Shown here piece by piece: positions 44,473-51,654 of a DNA stretch of 64,000 nucleotides; positions within the stretch are counted from its first letter, which is position 1; every line of letters starts with the position of its first letter. Position numbers and translations under genes: made by a program. The notes beneath the pieces were generated by a model. The model made no database searches. It was not told the DNA's origin and saw only the letters and a list, made by a program, of their open reading frames with translations. The stretch is from Cognatilysobacter terrigena (GTDB taxonomy: Bacteria; Pseudomonadota; Gammaproteobacteria; Xanthomonadales; Xanthomonadaceae). Location of the stretch: the NCBI RefSeq assembly GCF_004361065.1, contig NZ_SELT01000006.1, positions 1 through 64,000 on the forward strand. The letters run 5' to 3'.

Positions 44473-44544
44473 CCCTACTACGTTTAGTCGTCTCAACCCA
44501 CGATAAGCATCCCTTATCGCGGGTTGATAAATCCGAGAGTAGGG
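44473..44544. other. Candidate rst recombination site (long imperfect inverted repeat)
   Basis: Inner arms of 15 bases, 44493-44507 and 44513-44527, match at 14 of 15 positions around the 5-base centre CATCC. Farther out, CCCTACT (44473-44479) is mirrored by AGTAGGG (44538-44544) with a 3-base offset. Arms of about 32-35 bases around a short crossover region resemble the rst core of Tn4651, located between tnpS and tnpT. Confidence 0.6.
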
Positions 44545-44564
44545 CACCCGACAAGGAGACGCAA

Positions 44565-45491
44565 ATGGCCCGTGGAATCACCCAATCCGACGTCGATCGC
44601 GCCGCCGACACCCTGCTCGCGCAAGGCGAACGCCCCACCGTCGACCGGATCCGCCAGTTCCTGGGCACGGGTTCGCCCAACACCGTGACCCGACTGCTCG
44701 ACGCCTGGTGGAAGTCGCTCGGCGGCCGGCTCGCTACGTCGGCCGAGAAGGTCGCGATGCCCGAGGCGCCGGCGCCGGTCGCCGCGTTGGCGTCACAACT
44801 CTGGGAGCAGGCGCTCGCGTCCGCCCGCGAACTGGCCGAAGCCGCCCTGGAGGATGAGCGCACGAGCCTCGCGGCGTCCCGGCTCGCGGCCGACGCCCTG
44901 GTCGCGGCAGCCCAGCAGGCCGCCGAGGTATCGGAGGTTCGGGCCAGCGAGGCGGCGGCCGCCCTGCTCACTGCGCACCAGCGCCTTGAGGACCGGCAAC
45001 GTCTGGTCGATCAACAGGCGCAGCAGCTCGCAGACCTGGCGCAGCAGCGCGATCAGGCCCTGGCCCGGCTGGACCGGGCCGCCGGAACCACACAGGAACT
45101 CCGCGATCGCATCGATGCCCTCCTGCGGGAGGCCGAGACCGCACGGGACGCCCACGCCGCGCACATCCGAGCGGTGGAAGATCGCGCCCACGTCGAGGTC
45201 GATCGCGCCCGCATGGAGGCACGCGAGCGCGAGAAAGCGCTGCAGGTGGCCGAAAAGGCCCATTCGACCCGCGTGCGCGAGTTGGAGGCCGAGCTCGCGC
45301 GAACGCGCGGGGCGGCGGCGGACACCCTGCGGGACCTCGCGGCAGAACACGCCCGGCGCGAGACGCTGGAGCAGCAACTCGCCGAGGCGCATCGACGCCT
45401 CGACCTGGCGCTCAAGCCCACGGTTCGACCGCCCAGGCTCTCGGCGGCGCGGAAACCCGCACCGACCCCGCGCCGCCCGCGGGGCCGGTGA
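44565..45491 (+). CDS. KfrA-like DNA-binding coiled-coil protein (TnpT-like)
   Basis: 308 residues with a KfrA N-terminal DNA-binding domain (GITQSDVDRAADTLLAQGERPTVDRIRQFLGTGSPNTVTRLLDAWW) followed by about 200 residues of Ala/Glu/Arg-rich coiled coil (DRQRLVDQQAQQLADLAQQRDQALARL..). A strong AAGGAG site precedes the start. Divergent from the recombinase with the inverted repeat between, the arrangement of tnpS and tnpT, where TnpT binds the rst arms and helps strand exchange. KfrA itself is a plasmid autoregulator with the same build, so a plasmid origin is an alternative. Confidence 0.85.
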   Translation: MARGITQSDVDRAADTLLAQGERPTVDRIRQFLGTGSPNTVTRLLDAWWKSLGGRLATSAEKVAMPEAPAPVAALASQLWEQALASARELAEAALEDERTSLAASRLAADALVAAAQQAAEVSEVRASEAAAALLTAHQRLEDRQRLVDQQAQQLADLAQQRDQALARLDRAAGTTQELRDRIDALLREAETARDAHAAHIRAVEDRAHVEVDRARMEAREREKALQVAEKAHSTRVRELEAELARTRGAAADTLRDLAAEHARRETLEQQLAEAHRRLDLALKPTVRPPRLSAARKPAPTPRRPRGR

Positions 45492-45507
45492 TGTCCTCGG
45501 CTGACAT

Positions 45508-45525
45508 CTAAGTAATACTGATCAC
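45508..45525 (+). promoter_or_regulatory. Shared 18-bp promoter element, copy 2
   Basis: CTAAGTAATACTGATCAC, 16 of 18 bases identical to the minus-strand copy at 41833-41850. It ends two bases before the GTG of the SseB-like gene, so the TAATAC core could be a -10 giving a leaderless or nearly leaderless transcript. Confidence 0.5.
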
Positions 45526-45526
45526 C

Positions 45527-46276
45527 GTGACCACGGTGACCGAGCTCGAACGACTGCGTGCCAAAGCGATGGCCGATCCCAGCCAGGAAGGGGCGTACCT
45601 GCGCGCGTTGCTGACCGCGACGCTGTACGCGCATCTCCCGCGATCGGACGACACGGGTCGGATGCACCTGGTGATGTTCACGCGTCCCGATGGCCTTACC
45701 GTCATTCCGGTCTTTACCGATCTGCCGAAGGCGCAGGCAGCGGCGCAGGGCCACGCACGCGTAGCGCAGGTGCCCGGTCGCGAGCTGCTCGAGGCGACGC
45801 GAGGCGCGACGCTGATGCTCGATCCAAACGATGAGAGCATGACCCTGTACCCCGAGGAGGTCAGCGCGCTGCTGGACGAGGGCCTGGCCCCGCCGGCGCC
45901 GGTCGCGTTTGACGGGCCGGACATGGTGCTTCTCCCGGCGCACGTCCACCGGGATGCCTGGTTGCTCGACCTGCTCGAGTCGGCCTTGGCGCCGATTGAA
46001 TCGATCCAACGCTTCCACCTCGCGGCCGCTCGGCCAAGCGACGCCGAGGGCTCCGCCGACCGTCTGTTCGTGATCCTGGAAGCGCCCTTGGTGATCGTCG
46101 AGCGGGCCGCGCGGGCGATCGCCGTCGCGCTGGAAGGCTCGCCACAGATCCCATGGCTGCCCATTGACCTGGCCAGCTATCGATCGGACGAGCCGTTGCC
46201 GCCGTCGATGGCCGAGGGCCTGGTGCATGCGTGGACGCGCGAACTGCGCCAGGGTGATCGTCCGCACGATGGCTGA
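45527..46276 (+). CDS. SseB-like protein
   Basis: 249 residues from a GTG start. The N-terminal half has an SseB-type domain (GRMHLVMFTRPDGLTVIPVFTDLPKAQAAAQGH...LLEATRGATLMLDPNDESMTLYPEEVSALL) and the C-terminal half the second SseB domain with HVHRDAWLLDLLESALAPIESIQRFHLAAA. The family is named for enhanced serine sensitivity, but its biochemistry is not known. Often found in mobile elements beside KfrA-type genes. Overlaps the next gene by 8 bases. Confidence 0.75.
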   Translation: MTTVTELERLRAKAMADPSQEGAYLRALLTATLYAHLPRSDDTGRMHLVMFTRPDGLTVIPVFTDLPKAQAAAQGHARVAQVPGRELLEATRGATLMLDPNDESMTLYPEEVSALLDEGLAPPAPVAFDGPDMVLLPAHVHRDAWLLDLLESALAPIESIQRFHLAAARPSDAEGSADRLFVILEAPLVIVERAARAIAVALEGSPQIPWLPIDLASYRSDEPLPPSMAEGLVHAWTRELRQGDRPHDG

Positions 46277-46763
46277 GGACGACGGCCAAGATCCGCCAGA
46301 GGCGGGCAAGCGACTTCGACGCAACGGGGATGGTCGCCTGAGCAACTCGCAGGCACCGGGCAGCGACGCCGCGCTCCGACGAGCAGCCCGGTCGACGGTA
46401 TGCCTGCGAGGCCTCCGTGCGGGCGCACTGGCGTCCGCGCCGCCCGGCGACGCTGAAGTTCTGGCGAAGGCCGCCCGGCGCACCGCACTCTGGCTCAAGG
46501 TCGATGCCGTGGTCTTCGAGACCGCCACCGGACTCGAGCTTCATGGCGATACCGAGCCCGCGATCGAAACCGATGTCTGGGACCGTTGCTTGGCGCTGGT
46601 TACGCTCGGTGGCCGCTTGGAACGCGCGCTGGGGCGCCGCGGGGTCGTCGTTGCGTGGCTGCACGGCGCGCACCTGCAGCTGCAGCCGACGCCCATGGCC
46701 GTCCTCGGCACGGTCGGCGGGCTTCAGGTCGTCCACGCCTACCTCGACGCGTTCGAGCGTTGA
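46269..46763 (+). CDS. Putative DUF2384 (MbcA/ParS/Xre-type) protein without toxin partner
   Basis: 164 residues. The N-terminal third is basic and low-complexity. The C-terminal 45 residues (LERALGRRGVVVAWLHGAHLQLQPTPMAVLGTVGGLQVVHAYLDAF) resemble the toxin-binding DUF2384 domain of MbcA/ParS/Xre antitoxins, where a helix plus a WL..P...L..P..LL segment is typical. No RES-domain toxin gene follows. The match is by eye and only moderate; it may be a regulator instead. Translationally coupled to the SseB-like gene. Confidence 0.5.
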   Translation: MAEDDGQDPPEAGKRLRRNGDGRLSNSQAPGSDAALRRAARSTVCLRGLRAGALASAPPGDAEVLAKAARRTALWLKVDAVVFETATGLELHGDTEPAIETDVWDRCLALVTLGGRLERALGRRGVVVAWLHGAHLQLQPTPMAVLGTVGGLQVVHAYLDAFER

Positions 46764-46924
46764 CGCTGGACCAGGAGGGACCTGCCGAACGGCGGTTGAG
46801 GCGGGTCGGCGTCGACCCGGGTACGCAGGCTGGTCAGCAACCACTGCGCGACGTACAGGGCTTGCCGGTCGCCGCTGGCGGCGGCATCAACCGCGTCGTG
46901 AAGCGTTTTCATGTACTCGTCCAT
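46739..46924 (-). CDS. Small hypothetical protein (61 aa)
   Basis: Starts ATG 46924 with GGAG about 11 bases before it; the product begins MDEYMKTLHDAVDAAASGDRQALYVAQWLL, a plausible amphipathic helix, and ends basic. It overlaps the convergent gene by 25 bases. No known family. Coding status is moderately supported by start context only. Confidence 0.35.
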   Translation of the reverse strand: MDEYMKTLHDAVDAAASGDRQALYVAQWLLTSLRTRVDADPPQPPFGRSLLVQRQRSNASR

Positions 46925-46938
46925 GAGTCGGTCTCCGG

Positions 46939-47043
46939 TTAATAGATGGCCAGCACGAAGGCAGCGAAAAGACTCGCGGCTCCAAGCAGCGCCAAGGCAT
47001 GCAGGCGCGTAAGCCAGCTTCGAAAAGGACGTGTGCTCGTCAT
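46939..47043 (-). CDS. Very small predicted membrane protein (34 aa)
   Basis: ATG at 47043, TAA at 46939. A basic N-terminus (MTSTRPFRSWLTRLH) followed by a single hydrophobic helix (ALALLGAASLFAAFVLAIY) reaching the stop. It lies 14 bases upstream of the 61-residue gene on the same strand, so the two could form a mini-operon. No strong ribosome site is seen, and confidence is limited. Confidence 0.3.
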   Translation of the reverse strand: MTSTRPFRSWLTRLHALALLGAASLFAAFVLAIY

Positions 47044-47302
47044 GCCAAGCAGGATGCCGACGCCACGAGCGCCGGTCCGTCAGTCGCCTACGACTCGTAG
47101 TGTCGGAGTTTTCCGACCTCGACCGTAGGATCCAGGCACTGAACTGAAAACGCGGTAACCGATTGAACTTAAATGTTTTTTCGCGAGGTGTGATCGGTTT
47201 TTACACGTATCTCGGCTGTACCCCCGGACGAGCCCGGCGACTTCACGGCGCGCGGAGCGCAACCGCAATTTGCGTAGCGACAATGGTTGCGACGCCGAAA
47301 AG
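47044..47302. other. AT-richer non-coding stretch at island edge
   Basis: No supported gene. Contains two small dyads: CTACGA-C-TCGTAG (47088-47100) and TCGGA (47103-47107) with TCCGA (47112-47116). The part around 47160-47210 is noticeably richer in A/T than its surroundings. It lies next to the 3' end of tRNA-Leu, where an element junction might be expected, but no duplicated tRNA end was found. Confidence 0.4.
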
Positions 47303-47330
47303 AAAAACGGACCAGCGCATGGCGCTGGCC
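47303..47330 (-). terminator. Terminator of the tRNA-Leu transcript
   Basis: On the minus strand CCAGCGC-loop-GCGCTGG (47328-47312) is followed by CCG and five Ts (47307-47303), a standard intrinsic terminator about 10 bases past the tRNA 3' end. Confidence 0.8.
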
Positions 47331-47338
47331 CGTCAGTC

Positions 47339-47425
47339 TGGTGCCGGAAGTGGGACTCGAACCCACACGCTTTTAAGGGCGGCGGATTTTGAGTCCGCTG
47401 CGTCTACCGATTCCGCCATTCCGGC
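47339..47425 (-). tRNA. tRNA-Leu (anticodon CAA), CCA encoded
   Basis: 87 bases on the minus strand. Acceptor arms GCCGGAA (47425-47419) and TTCCGGC pair fully, with discriminator A at 47342 and CCA encoded at 47341-47339. The anticodon loop reads CTCAAAA, giving CAA. A long variable arm between the anticodon and T arms marks a class II tRNA, and the T arm GTGGGTTCGAGTCCCAC is canonical. It separates the accessory region on the left from chromosomal genes on the right; its 3' end faces the accessory region. Confidence 0.97.
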
Positions 47426-47449
47426 GCGGACGCGAAGTATAGCCGGCTG

Positions 47450-47902
47450 TCAGAGTCCGCCGTAACGCGCCATGCCGGCCGCGGCGATGACGATCACCAC
47501 GATCAGCGCGAATTGCACGCGGACGAGCAGCCGCGCGCGCGACCAGGCGACGTTGCCGGGGCGCCACGACGGGTCGGTCGACGCCGCCTTGCGCCAGCGC
47601 GCGTACATCACCGTCGGCACGATCGAGATCGCGGCGGCGAGCAGGAATGCGCCGAGCTTCGCGTGGAACCACGGGTTGTGGAGGTAGAAGTCCTCGCCCT
47701 TGATGCCGTGGAAGACGCGGACGAGCCCGACGACGAGCAGCAGGCCCGCGATGCTGCCGTAGCCGCGATCGAGCTTGCCGAGGCGCTGGAGCGTCGCGAT
47801 GTCGGCGTCGCCGCGAAGCAGCGTCATCTGCGCGGCGAGCATCGCGATGAGGCCGACGACGAGCACGTGGTGCGCCGACGCCAGCAGGAAGTCATGCCAC
47901 AC
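47450..47902 (-). CDS. DUF2214-type membrane protein
   Basis: 150 residues from a GTG start one base after the cysteine dioxygenase stop. Four hydrophobic helices (about 5-25, 52-70, 85-103, 128-147) and the conserved FHGIKGEDFYLHNPWFHAKLGAFLLAAAISI segment match DUF2214, a family of unknown function. It is the last gene of the metX operon. Confidence 0.78.
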   Translation of the reverse strand: MWHDFLLASAHHVLVVGLIAMLAAQMTLLRGDADIATLQRLGKLDRGYGSIAGLLLVVGLVRVFHGIKGEDFYLHNPWFHAKLGAFLLAAAISIVPTVMYARWRKAASTDPSWRPGNVAWSRARLLVRVQFALIVVIVIAAAGMARYGGL

Positions 47903-47903
47903 G

Positions 47904-48503
47904 TCAGCAGGCCTCGTCCGTGCTGAGCGTGCGGTCGACGCGCGAGTACCACTCGTGCTCGCCCTGCGGCGCGAACATCGAACAGCACTGCATCTCCGCC
48001 TTGTAGATGTGCAGTGACACGGCGACGCGGTCGTCGCTCGCGTTGCGGATGGTGTGGTACTCGTGCGGCGGAATCAGGCTGCCCGCGCTGCCGGGACCGG
48101 CCTGGATGCCGCCGGCGGGACGGAAGCGGAACCGTTCGCCGTCCCGTTCGAGCAGTTCGTACTGGGTGATCTCGAGTTCGCCGTCCCAGACGCCTTCGAC
48201 GCACCACAGGCCCGAGTGGTCGTGCACGGGCGTGCCCTGGCCGGGGCCCCAGGTCATTGCGACGACGCTGTAGCCGTGGATCGGGCTGCGATACAGCTCG
48301 CGGCGCGCGTAGTGATCGCTGATGGGTTCGTAGACGCAGGCCGGCAGGTGCACGTCGCGGTCGCGGATCATGTCGCAAAGCGTCTGCCGCACCGCGCGCG
48401 TCACCGCCTGCGGGTCGCCGGCGCAGACCGCCGCATCGAGCGCCGCGATCATCTTGTCGTGACCGGGGAAGGGAATGTCGGGCAGGGCGGCGGCAGCGTT
48501 CAT
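47904..48503 (-). CDS. Cysteine dioxygenase family protein
   Basis: 199 residues, a cupin that oxidises cysteine (or a related thiol such as mercaptopropionate) to its sulfinate. The three iron-binding His are visible in TPVHDHSG and HEYHT, and the Cys of the Cys-Tyr cofactor region in LWCVEGVWDGELE. Start ATG 48503 overlaps the metX stop (48500-48503). The pairing with an O-acyltransferase for cysteine/methionine synthesis suggests sulfur amino acid homeostasis. Confidence 0.88.
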   Translation of the reverse strand: MNAAAALPDIPFPGHDKMIAALDAAVCAGDPQAVTRAVRQTLCDMIRDRDVHLPACVYEPISDHYARRELYRSPIHGYSVVAMTWGPGQGTPVHDHSGLWCVEGVWDGELEITQYELLERDGERFRFRPAGGIQAGPGSAGSLIPPHEYHTIRNASDDRVAVSLHIYKAEMQCCSMFAPQGEHEWYSRVDRTLSTDEAC

Positions 48504-49657
48504 GCCCGGATTCTAGCCGCGCCGTCCCGGACGGGCTCCAGCGCATCGAGGAAACTGCGGACGGCCGGCCCAAAACGCTCGATGTCGACGAGGAAGGCGT
48601 CGTGGCCCTGCGGCGATTCCAGCGGCAGGAAGCGGGCGTCGACACCACCGGCCGACAGCCCTTCGGCGACTTCTTCCTGCTGCTGCAGCGGGAAGAGGAT
48701 GTCGGTGTGCACGCCGATGACGAGCGCCTTGTCGAGGCGGATCGATGCCAGTGCCGACCGTGTGTCGGTGCGCGGGTCGTCGCAGCAGTCGCCGATGTCG
48801 AACCAGTCCATCGCGCGGCTGAGGTAGAGGTAGCAGTTGGGATCGAACCGGCGCACGAAACGTCGCGCGTGCGCTTCGAGATAACTCTCGACTTCGAATT
48901 CGAGGCCGAAGGGATCGCCGTCCTGACGATCGGAATCCAGGCGCACGCGACCGAATCGGCCGTCCCACTCCAGCGCGGAGCGATAGGTGATGACGCCGAG
49001 CTTGCGCGCCATGCGCATGCCGGATTCGGGGTACGTCGAATCGTCGTAGCGACCGTTGTTCCAGTTGGGGTCGAGTCGGATTGCTTCGCGCTGCAGCGAG
49101 CGGATCGCGATCGAGAACGGCAGCGCGCGTGCGGCGCCCGAGATGTTGATGTGGTTGCGCGCAAGACCCGGATGCCGCAGCAGGAACGCGAGCGCGACCA
49201 TGCCGCCCATCGAATTGCCGACGATGCAGGCGAGCTGCGCGATGCCCAGCGCGCGCACGACATGCGCCGCGGCGTCGGCGCAGTCTTCGATCGACAGCGG
49301 CGGGAAGTCGAGGCGATAGAGGTCGCCTGTCGATGGATTGATCGACGCCGGGCCGGTCGAGCCCTTGCAGCTGCCCAGTGTGTTCACGCAGACGACGAAC
49401 CAGCGGTCGGTATCGATCGGCTTGCCCGGGCCGATCATCGCTTCCCACCAGCCGGGCGACGGGTCGGCCTCGTTCGCCGCGGCATGCGCGTCCGGCGAGA
49501 GGCCGGTGACGATCAGCAGCGCGTTGCCCGCGTCGGCGTCCAGCGTGCCCCACGTTTCGTAAGCGATGCGCGCGCCCTGCAGCGCGCCGTCGCGGCGCGT
49601 GGGAAACGGCGAGGGCAGGTCGACGAATCGCGTTCCGGGCGGGATGAATTCGGTCAT
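48500..49657 (-). CDS. metX: MetX-family O-acyltransferase, probably serine O-succinyltransferase
   Basis: 385 residues of the alpha/beta-hydrolase MetX fold: nucleophile in GNSMGG, oxyanion segment NTLGSCKGSTGPASINP, and the C-terminal ESPQGHDAFLV with catalytic His. MetX enzymes acylate homoserine, but the close relatives in Xanthomonadales (for instance Stenotrophomonas) act as L-serine O-succinyltransferases in cysteine synthesis, and this sequence is strikingly similar to them from MTEFIPPGTRF onward as I recall them. The ATG at 49657 gives the normal length; the upstream 42 codons of open frame look non-coding. First gene of an operon with cysteine dioxygenase. Confidence 0.85.
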   Translation of the reverse strand: MTEFIPPGTRFVDLPSPFPTRRDGALQGARIAYETWGTLDADAGNALLIVTGLSPDAHAAANEADPSPGWWEAMIGPGKPIDTDRWFVVCVNTLGSCKGSTGPASINPSTGDLYRLDFPPLSIEDCADAAAHVVRALGIAQLACIVGNSMGGMVALAFLLRHPGLARNHINISGAARALPFSIAIRSLQREAIRLDPNWNNGRYDDSTYPESGMRMARKLGVITYRSALEWDGRFGRVRLDSDRQDGDPFGLEFEVESYLEAHARRFVRRFDPNCYLYLSRAMDWFDIGDCCDDPRTDTRSALASIRLDKALVIGVHTDILFPLQQQEEVAEGLSAGGVDARFLPLESPQGHDAFLVDIERFGPAVRSFLDALEPVRDGAARIRA

Positions 49658-49794
49658 TGCGTCAGTCCATTCGGCAGCGTGAATTGTGCCTGCGCCGGCC
49701 GCCTGAACGCCAAACGGGCCTGTTGCGGCCGCTTGGACCGCCGCTACACACGGTCGAAGCGAGAGTCGGGATTCCTCCCGCACGGAGTTTCACC

Positions 49795-50571
49795 ATGGCG
49801 AAGAACACCAACGACACCACCGACATGAATCGCGATCCCATCACCGGCGCGCCGGGTTCGCACCCGGTGGGCACCGGCGTCGGCGGCGTCGGTGGCGCAG
49901 CGGTCGGCGCCGCGATCGGCAGCGCGTTTGGTCCGATCGGCACGCTGGTCGGCGGCGCGATCGGCACGGTCGCGGGCGCGGCGGTCGGCCACAACGTCGG
50001 CGAACGCGTCGATCCGACCGGCGAGACCGAGGCGTGGCGCAGCGATGCCTCGACCCGCCCGTACTACGACAAGAGCCTCGACTACGACCGCGACTACGCG
50101 CCGGCCTACCGCTACGGCACCGAAGCGCGCAGCGAGAACCGCACCGAGGCGTGGGACCGCGCCGAAAATCGCCTGCAGTCGGGCTGGGACAGCGCGAAGG
50201 GCGAGTCGCGCCTGGCATGGGACAAGGCGCGCGACGCCGTACGCGACGCGTGGGACCGCAGCGATCGCACGTACAAGACGTATGACGCGACCGATCGCTA
50301 TTACGAGAACCGCTTCAACCAGGCCGACTACTACAAGGCCGACTACAGCTTCGACGACTACAAGCCGGCCTATCGCTACGGCACCTACGCACGCAGCCAG
50401 TCGAAGACCGGCCAGTGGGACGACAACACCGAACGCGAACTCGAGCGCGGTTGGAATGCGGCCAAGGGCACGTCGCGACTGGCGTGGACCGATGCCAAGG
50501 GCGCGGTGAAGGACGCGTGGCACGGCGTCGAGCGCATCCTGCCGGGTGACGCCGACCACGACGGTCGCTGA
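49795..50571 (+). CDS. Glycine-zipper protein with two YRYGT repeat modules
   Basis: 258 residues. Residues 25-70 are a Gly/Ala zipper (VGTGVGGVGGAAVGAAIG...) able to insert in membranes. The rest has two related modules, YAPAYRYGTEARSENRTEAWD..RLQSGWDSAKGESRLAWDKARDAVRDAW and YKPAYRYGTYARSQSKTGQWD..ELERGWNAAKGTSRLAWTDAKGAVKDAW, separated by a Tyr/Asp-rich stretch. Similar proteins are seen in Xanthomonadaceae and are suspected to be stress-related, but no function is established. A good GGAG lies before ATG 49795 and a strong terminator follows. Confidence 0.8.
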   Translation: MAKNTNDTTDMNRDPITGAPGSHPVGTGVGGVGGAAVGAAIGSAFGPIGTLVGGAIGTVAGAAVGHNVGERVDPTGETEAWRSDASTRPYYDKSLDYDRDYAPAYRYGTEARSENRTEAWDRAENRLQSGWDSAKGESRLAWDKARDAVRDAWDRSDRTYKTYDATDRYYENRFNQADYYKADYSFDDYKPAYRYGTYARSQSKTGQWDDNTERELERGWNAAKGTSRLAWTDAKGAVKDAWHGVERILPGDADHDGR

Positions 50572-50592
50572 TCCTTAACGTCGGGGGATCGG

Positions 50593-50620
50593 AGGCGCCG
50601 TGCTCGCACGGCGCCTTTTT
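50593..50620 (+). terminator. Intrinsic terminator
   Basis: AGGCGCCGTG (50593-50602) and CACGGCGCCT (50607-50616) form a perfect 10-bp stem with loop CTCG, followed by a T-run to 50620. It ends the glycine-zipper gene. Confidence 0.92.
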
Positions 50621-50696
50621 CCTGCCGCGTCGTGCCTCGAACATAATAGGCATTATGCGAAGTAACAGATCGGCAACGTCTTCGCTCTCTCGGGCG

Positions 50697-51272
50697 TTAT
50701 TCGGCGCGCCGCACCGGCTTGACCACGACGGGTTCGAAAAGCTCTGCATCTGATTCAAAGGCCAAAGGATGGTCGGCCGTCAGCACAACTGTGTTTCGCG
50801 CAACTTGCTCCATGTGATGCAGCGCGCTGATTAGAGCAAGTATTGCGCGGGCGAGTTCGCTGACGTGACTGACACTTGCGTCGCTCATCGCGTCCTGCAC
50901 GTCGACGGCCCGCGCGGCGCGAATAAACTTTCCAACTTTCGCCGCGAACTCAGGATGCTCGATCTGATGCGCCACCTTGTTGCGCAGATCGTTCAATGCC
51001 GCGCAGGCCTTCCAAACCGGCTCCGCTTTGGCGAAGCCCGTAAGAGCTTCAGCGAGCCTGAGCTTGATCGCGAACCCAAGTCGGTCACCTAACCGGTTCG
51101 GTACCGCGCAGTAATGGCCCACTGTCGATGCGATCACTTCCTCGACGAGCAGATGGCCTTTGAGGATCGTGAGCGTCGGATCCGCGTCGCTGGGCAGATG
51201 CGCGACGAGTCGCTCGAGGAAACCAGGCGCGACCTCAATATCCGGGCGAATAGCTAGGTTGCGTACTCGCAT
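50697..51272 (-). CDS. HEPN-like protein with RNxxxH motif
   Basis: 191 residues from ATG 51272 (GGAG eight bases upstream). The helical sequence LKGHLLVEEVIASTV..GFAIKLRLAEAL..WKACAALNDLRNKVAHQIEHPEF is characteristic of HEPN-fold proteins, and R97-NKVA-H102 fits the Rx4H ribonuclease motif of toxic HEPN domains. The gene at 51617-51327 lies just upstream on the same strand and could be a partner. Activity is inferred; many HEPN proteins of this size have no assigned role. Confidence 0.65.
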   Translation of the reverse strand: MRVRNLAIRPDIEVAPGFLERLVAHLPSDADPTLTILKGHLLVEEVIASTVGHYCAVPNRLGDRLGFAIKLRLAEALTGFAKAEPVWKACAALNDLRNKVAHQIEHPEFAAKVGKFIRAARAVDVQDAMSDASVSHVSELARAILALISALHHMEQVARNTVVLTADHPLAFESDAELFEPVVVKPVRRAE

Positions 51273-51326
51273 GAAAGACTCCAAAGACTCCTAGGTCGCA
51301 GTTTCGCGTCGGACGATGTGATGCCG

Positions 51327-51617
51327 TCAGTCTTTTGGGAAGGCGCGAGCGACGTCGGCAAACAACGCAATGACACGATCAGCCAAATGCCGGCGATCGG
51401 TTTCGTTCATCAGTGCAATGGCACCGGCCACTGAGTCGGCGCCGTACTCGATGTCTGCGACCAGCTCATCGAAGCGTGGTCGAAGCACTTCAGGCAGGTC
51501 GCGATCCGTTGAAATTCGAGCGAGAAACGTGTGCGAGAGTGCGAGTCGATCGACGAGCGTGCCCTCCCCTGTCAAAGCTGCGATTGCGTCGCGCGCGTGT
51601 TCGTAGGCGATGGACAT
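51327..51617 (-). CDS. Small acidic protein upstream of HEPN-like gene
   Basis: 96 residues from ATG 51617: MSIAYEHARDAIAALTGEGTLVDRLALSHTFL..., ending in DRVIALFADVARAFPKD. Predicted all-helical, no recognised domain. Position 54 bases before the HEPN-like gene and same orientation suggest a pair, perhaps antitoxin-toxin, which is inference only. Confidence 0.6.
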   Translation of the reverse strand: MSIAYEHARDAIAALTGEGTLVDRLALSHTFLARISTDRDLPEVLRPRFDELVADIEYGADSVAGAIALMNETDRRHLADRVIALFADVARAFPKD

Positions 51618-51654
51618 GAGCGTTACTCGGTGGAAAGCGCATTTCTTGTAGGCG

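Noticed and set aside
44459-44971. Extension of the recombinase frame upstream to 44971.
   Set aside because: The extra residues are Ala/Ser-rich low-complexity sequence antisense to the KfrA-like gene; the natural start is at 44458.
36620-47338. Insertion sequence or Tn3 transposase inside the window.
   Set aside because: No DDE transposase, tnpA fragment or recognisable terminal inverted repeat was found between the metal genes and the tRNA.
47339-47425. Element attachment site formed by a tRNA-Leu end repeat.
   Set aside because: I found no second copy of the tRNA 3' end in the window, so no attachment site is annotated; the idea is kept only as a hypothesis.
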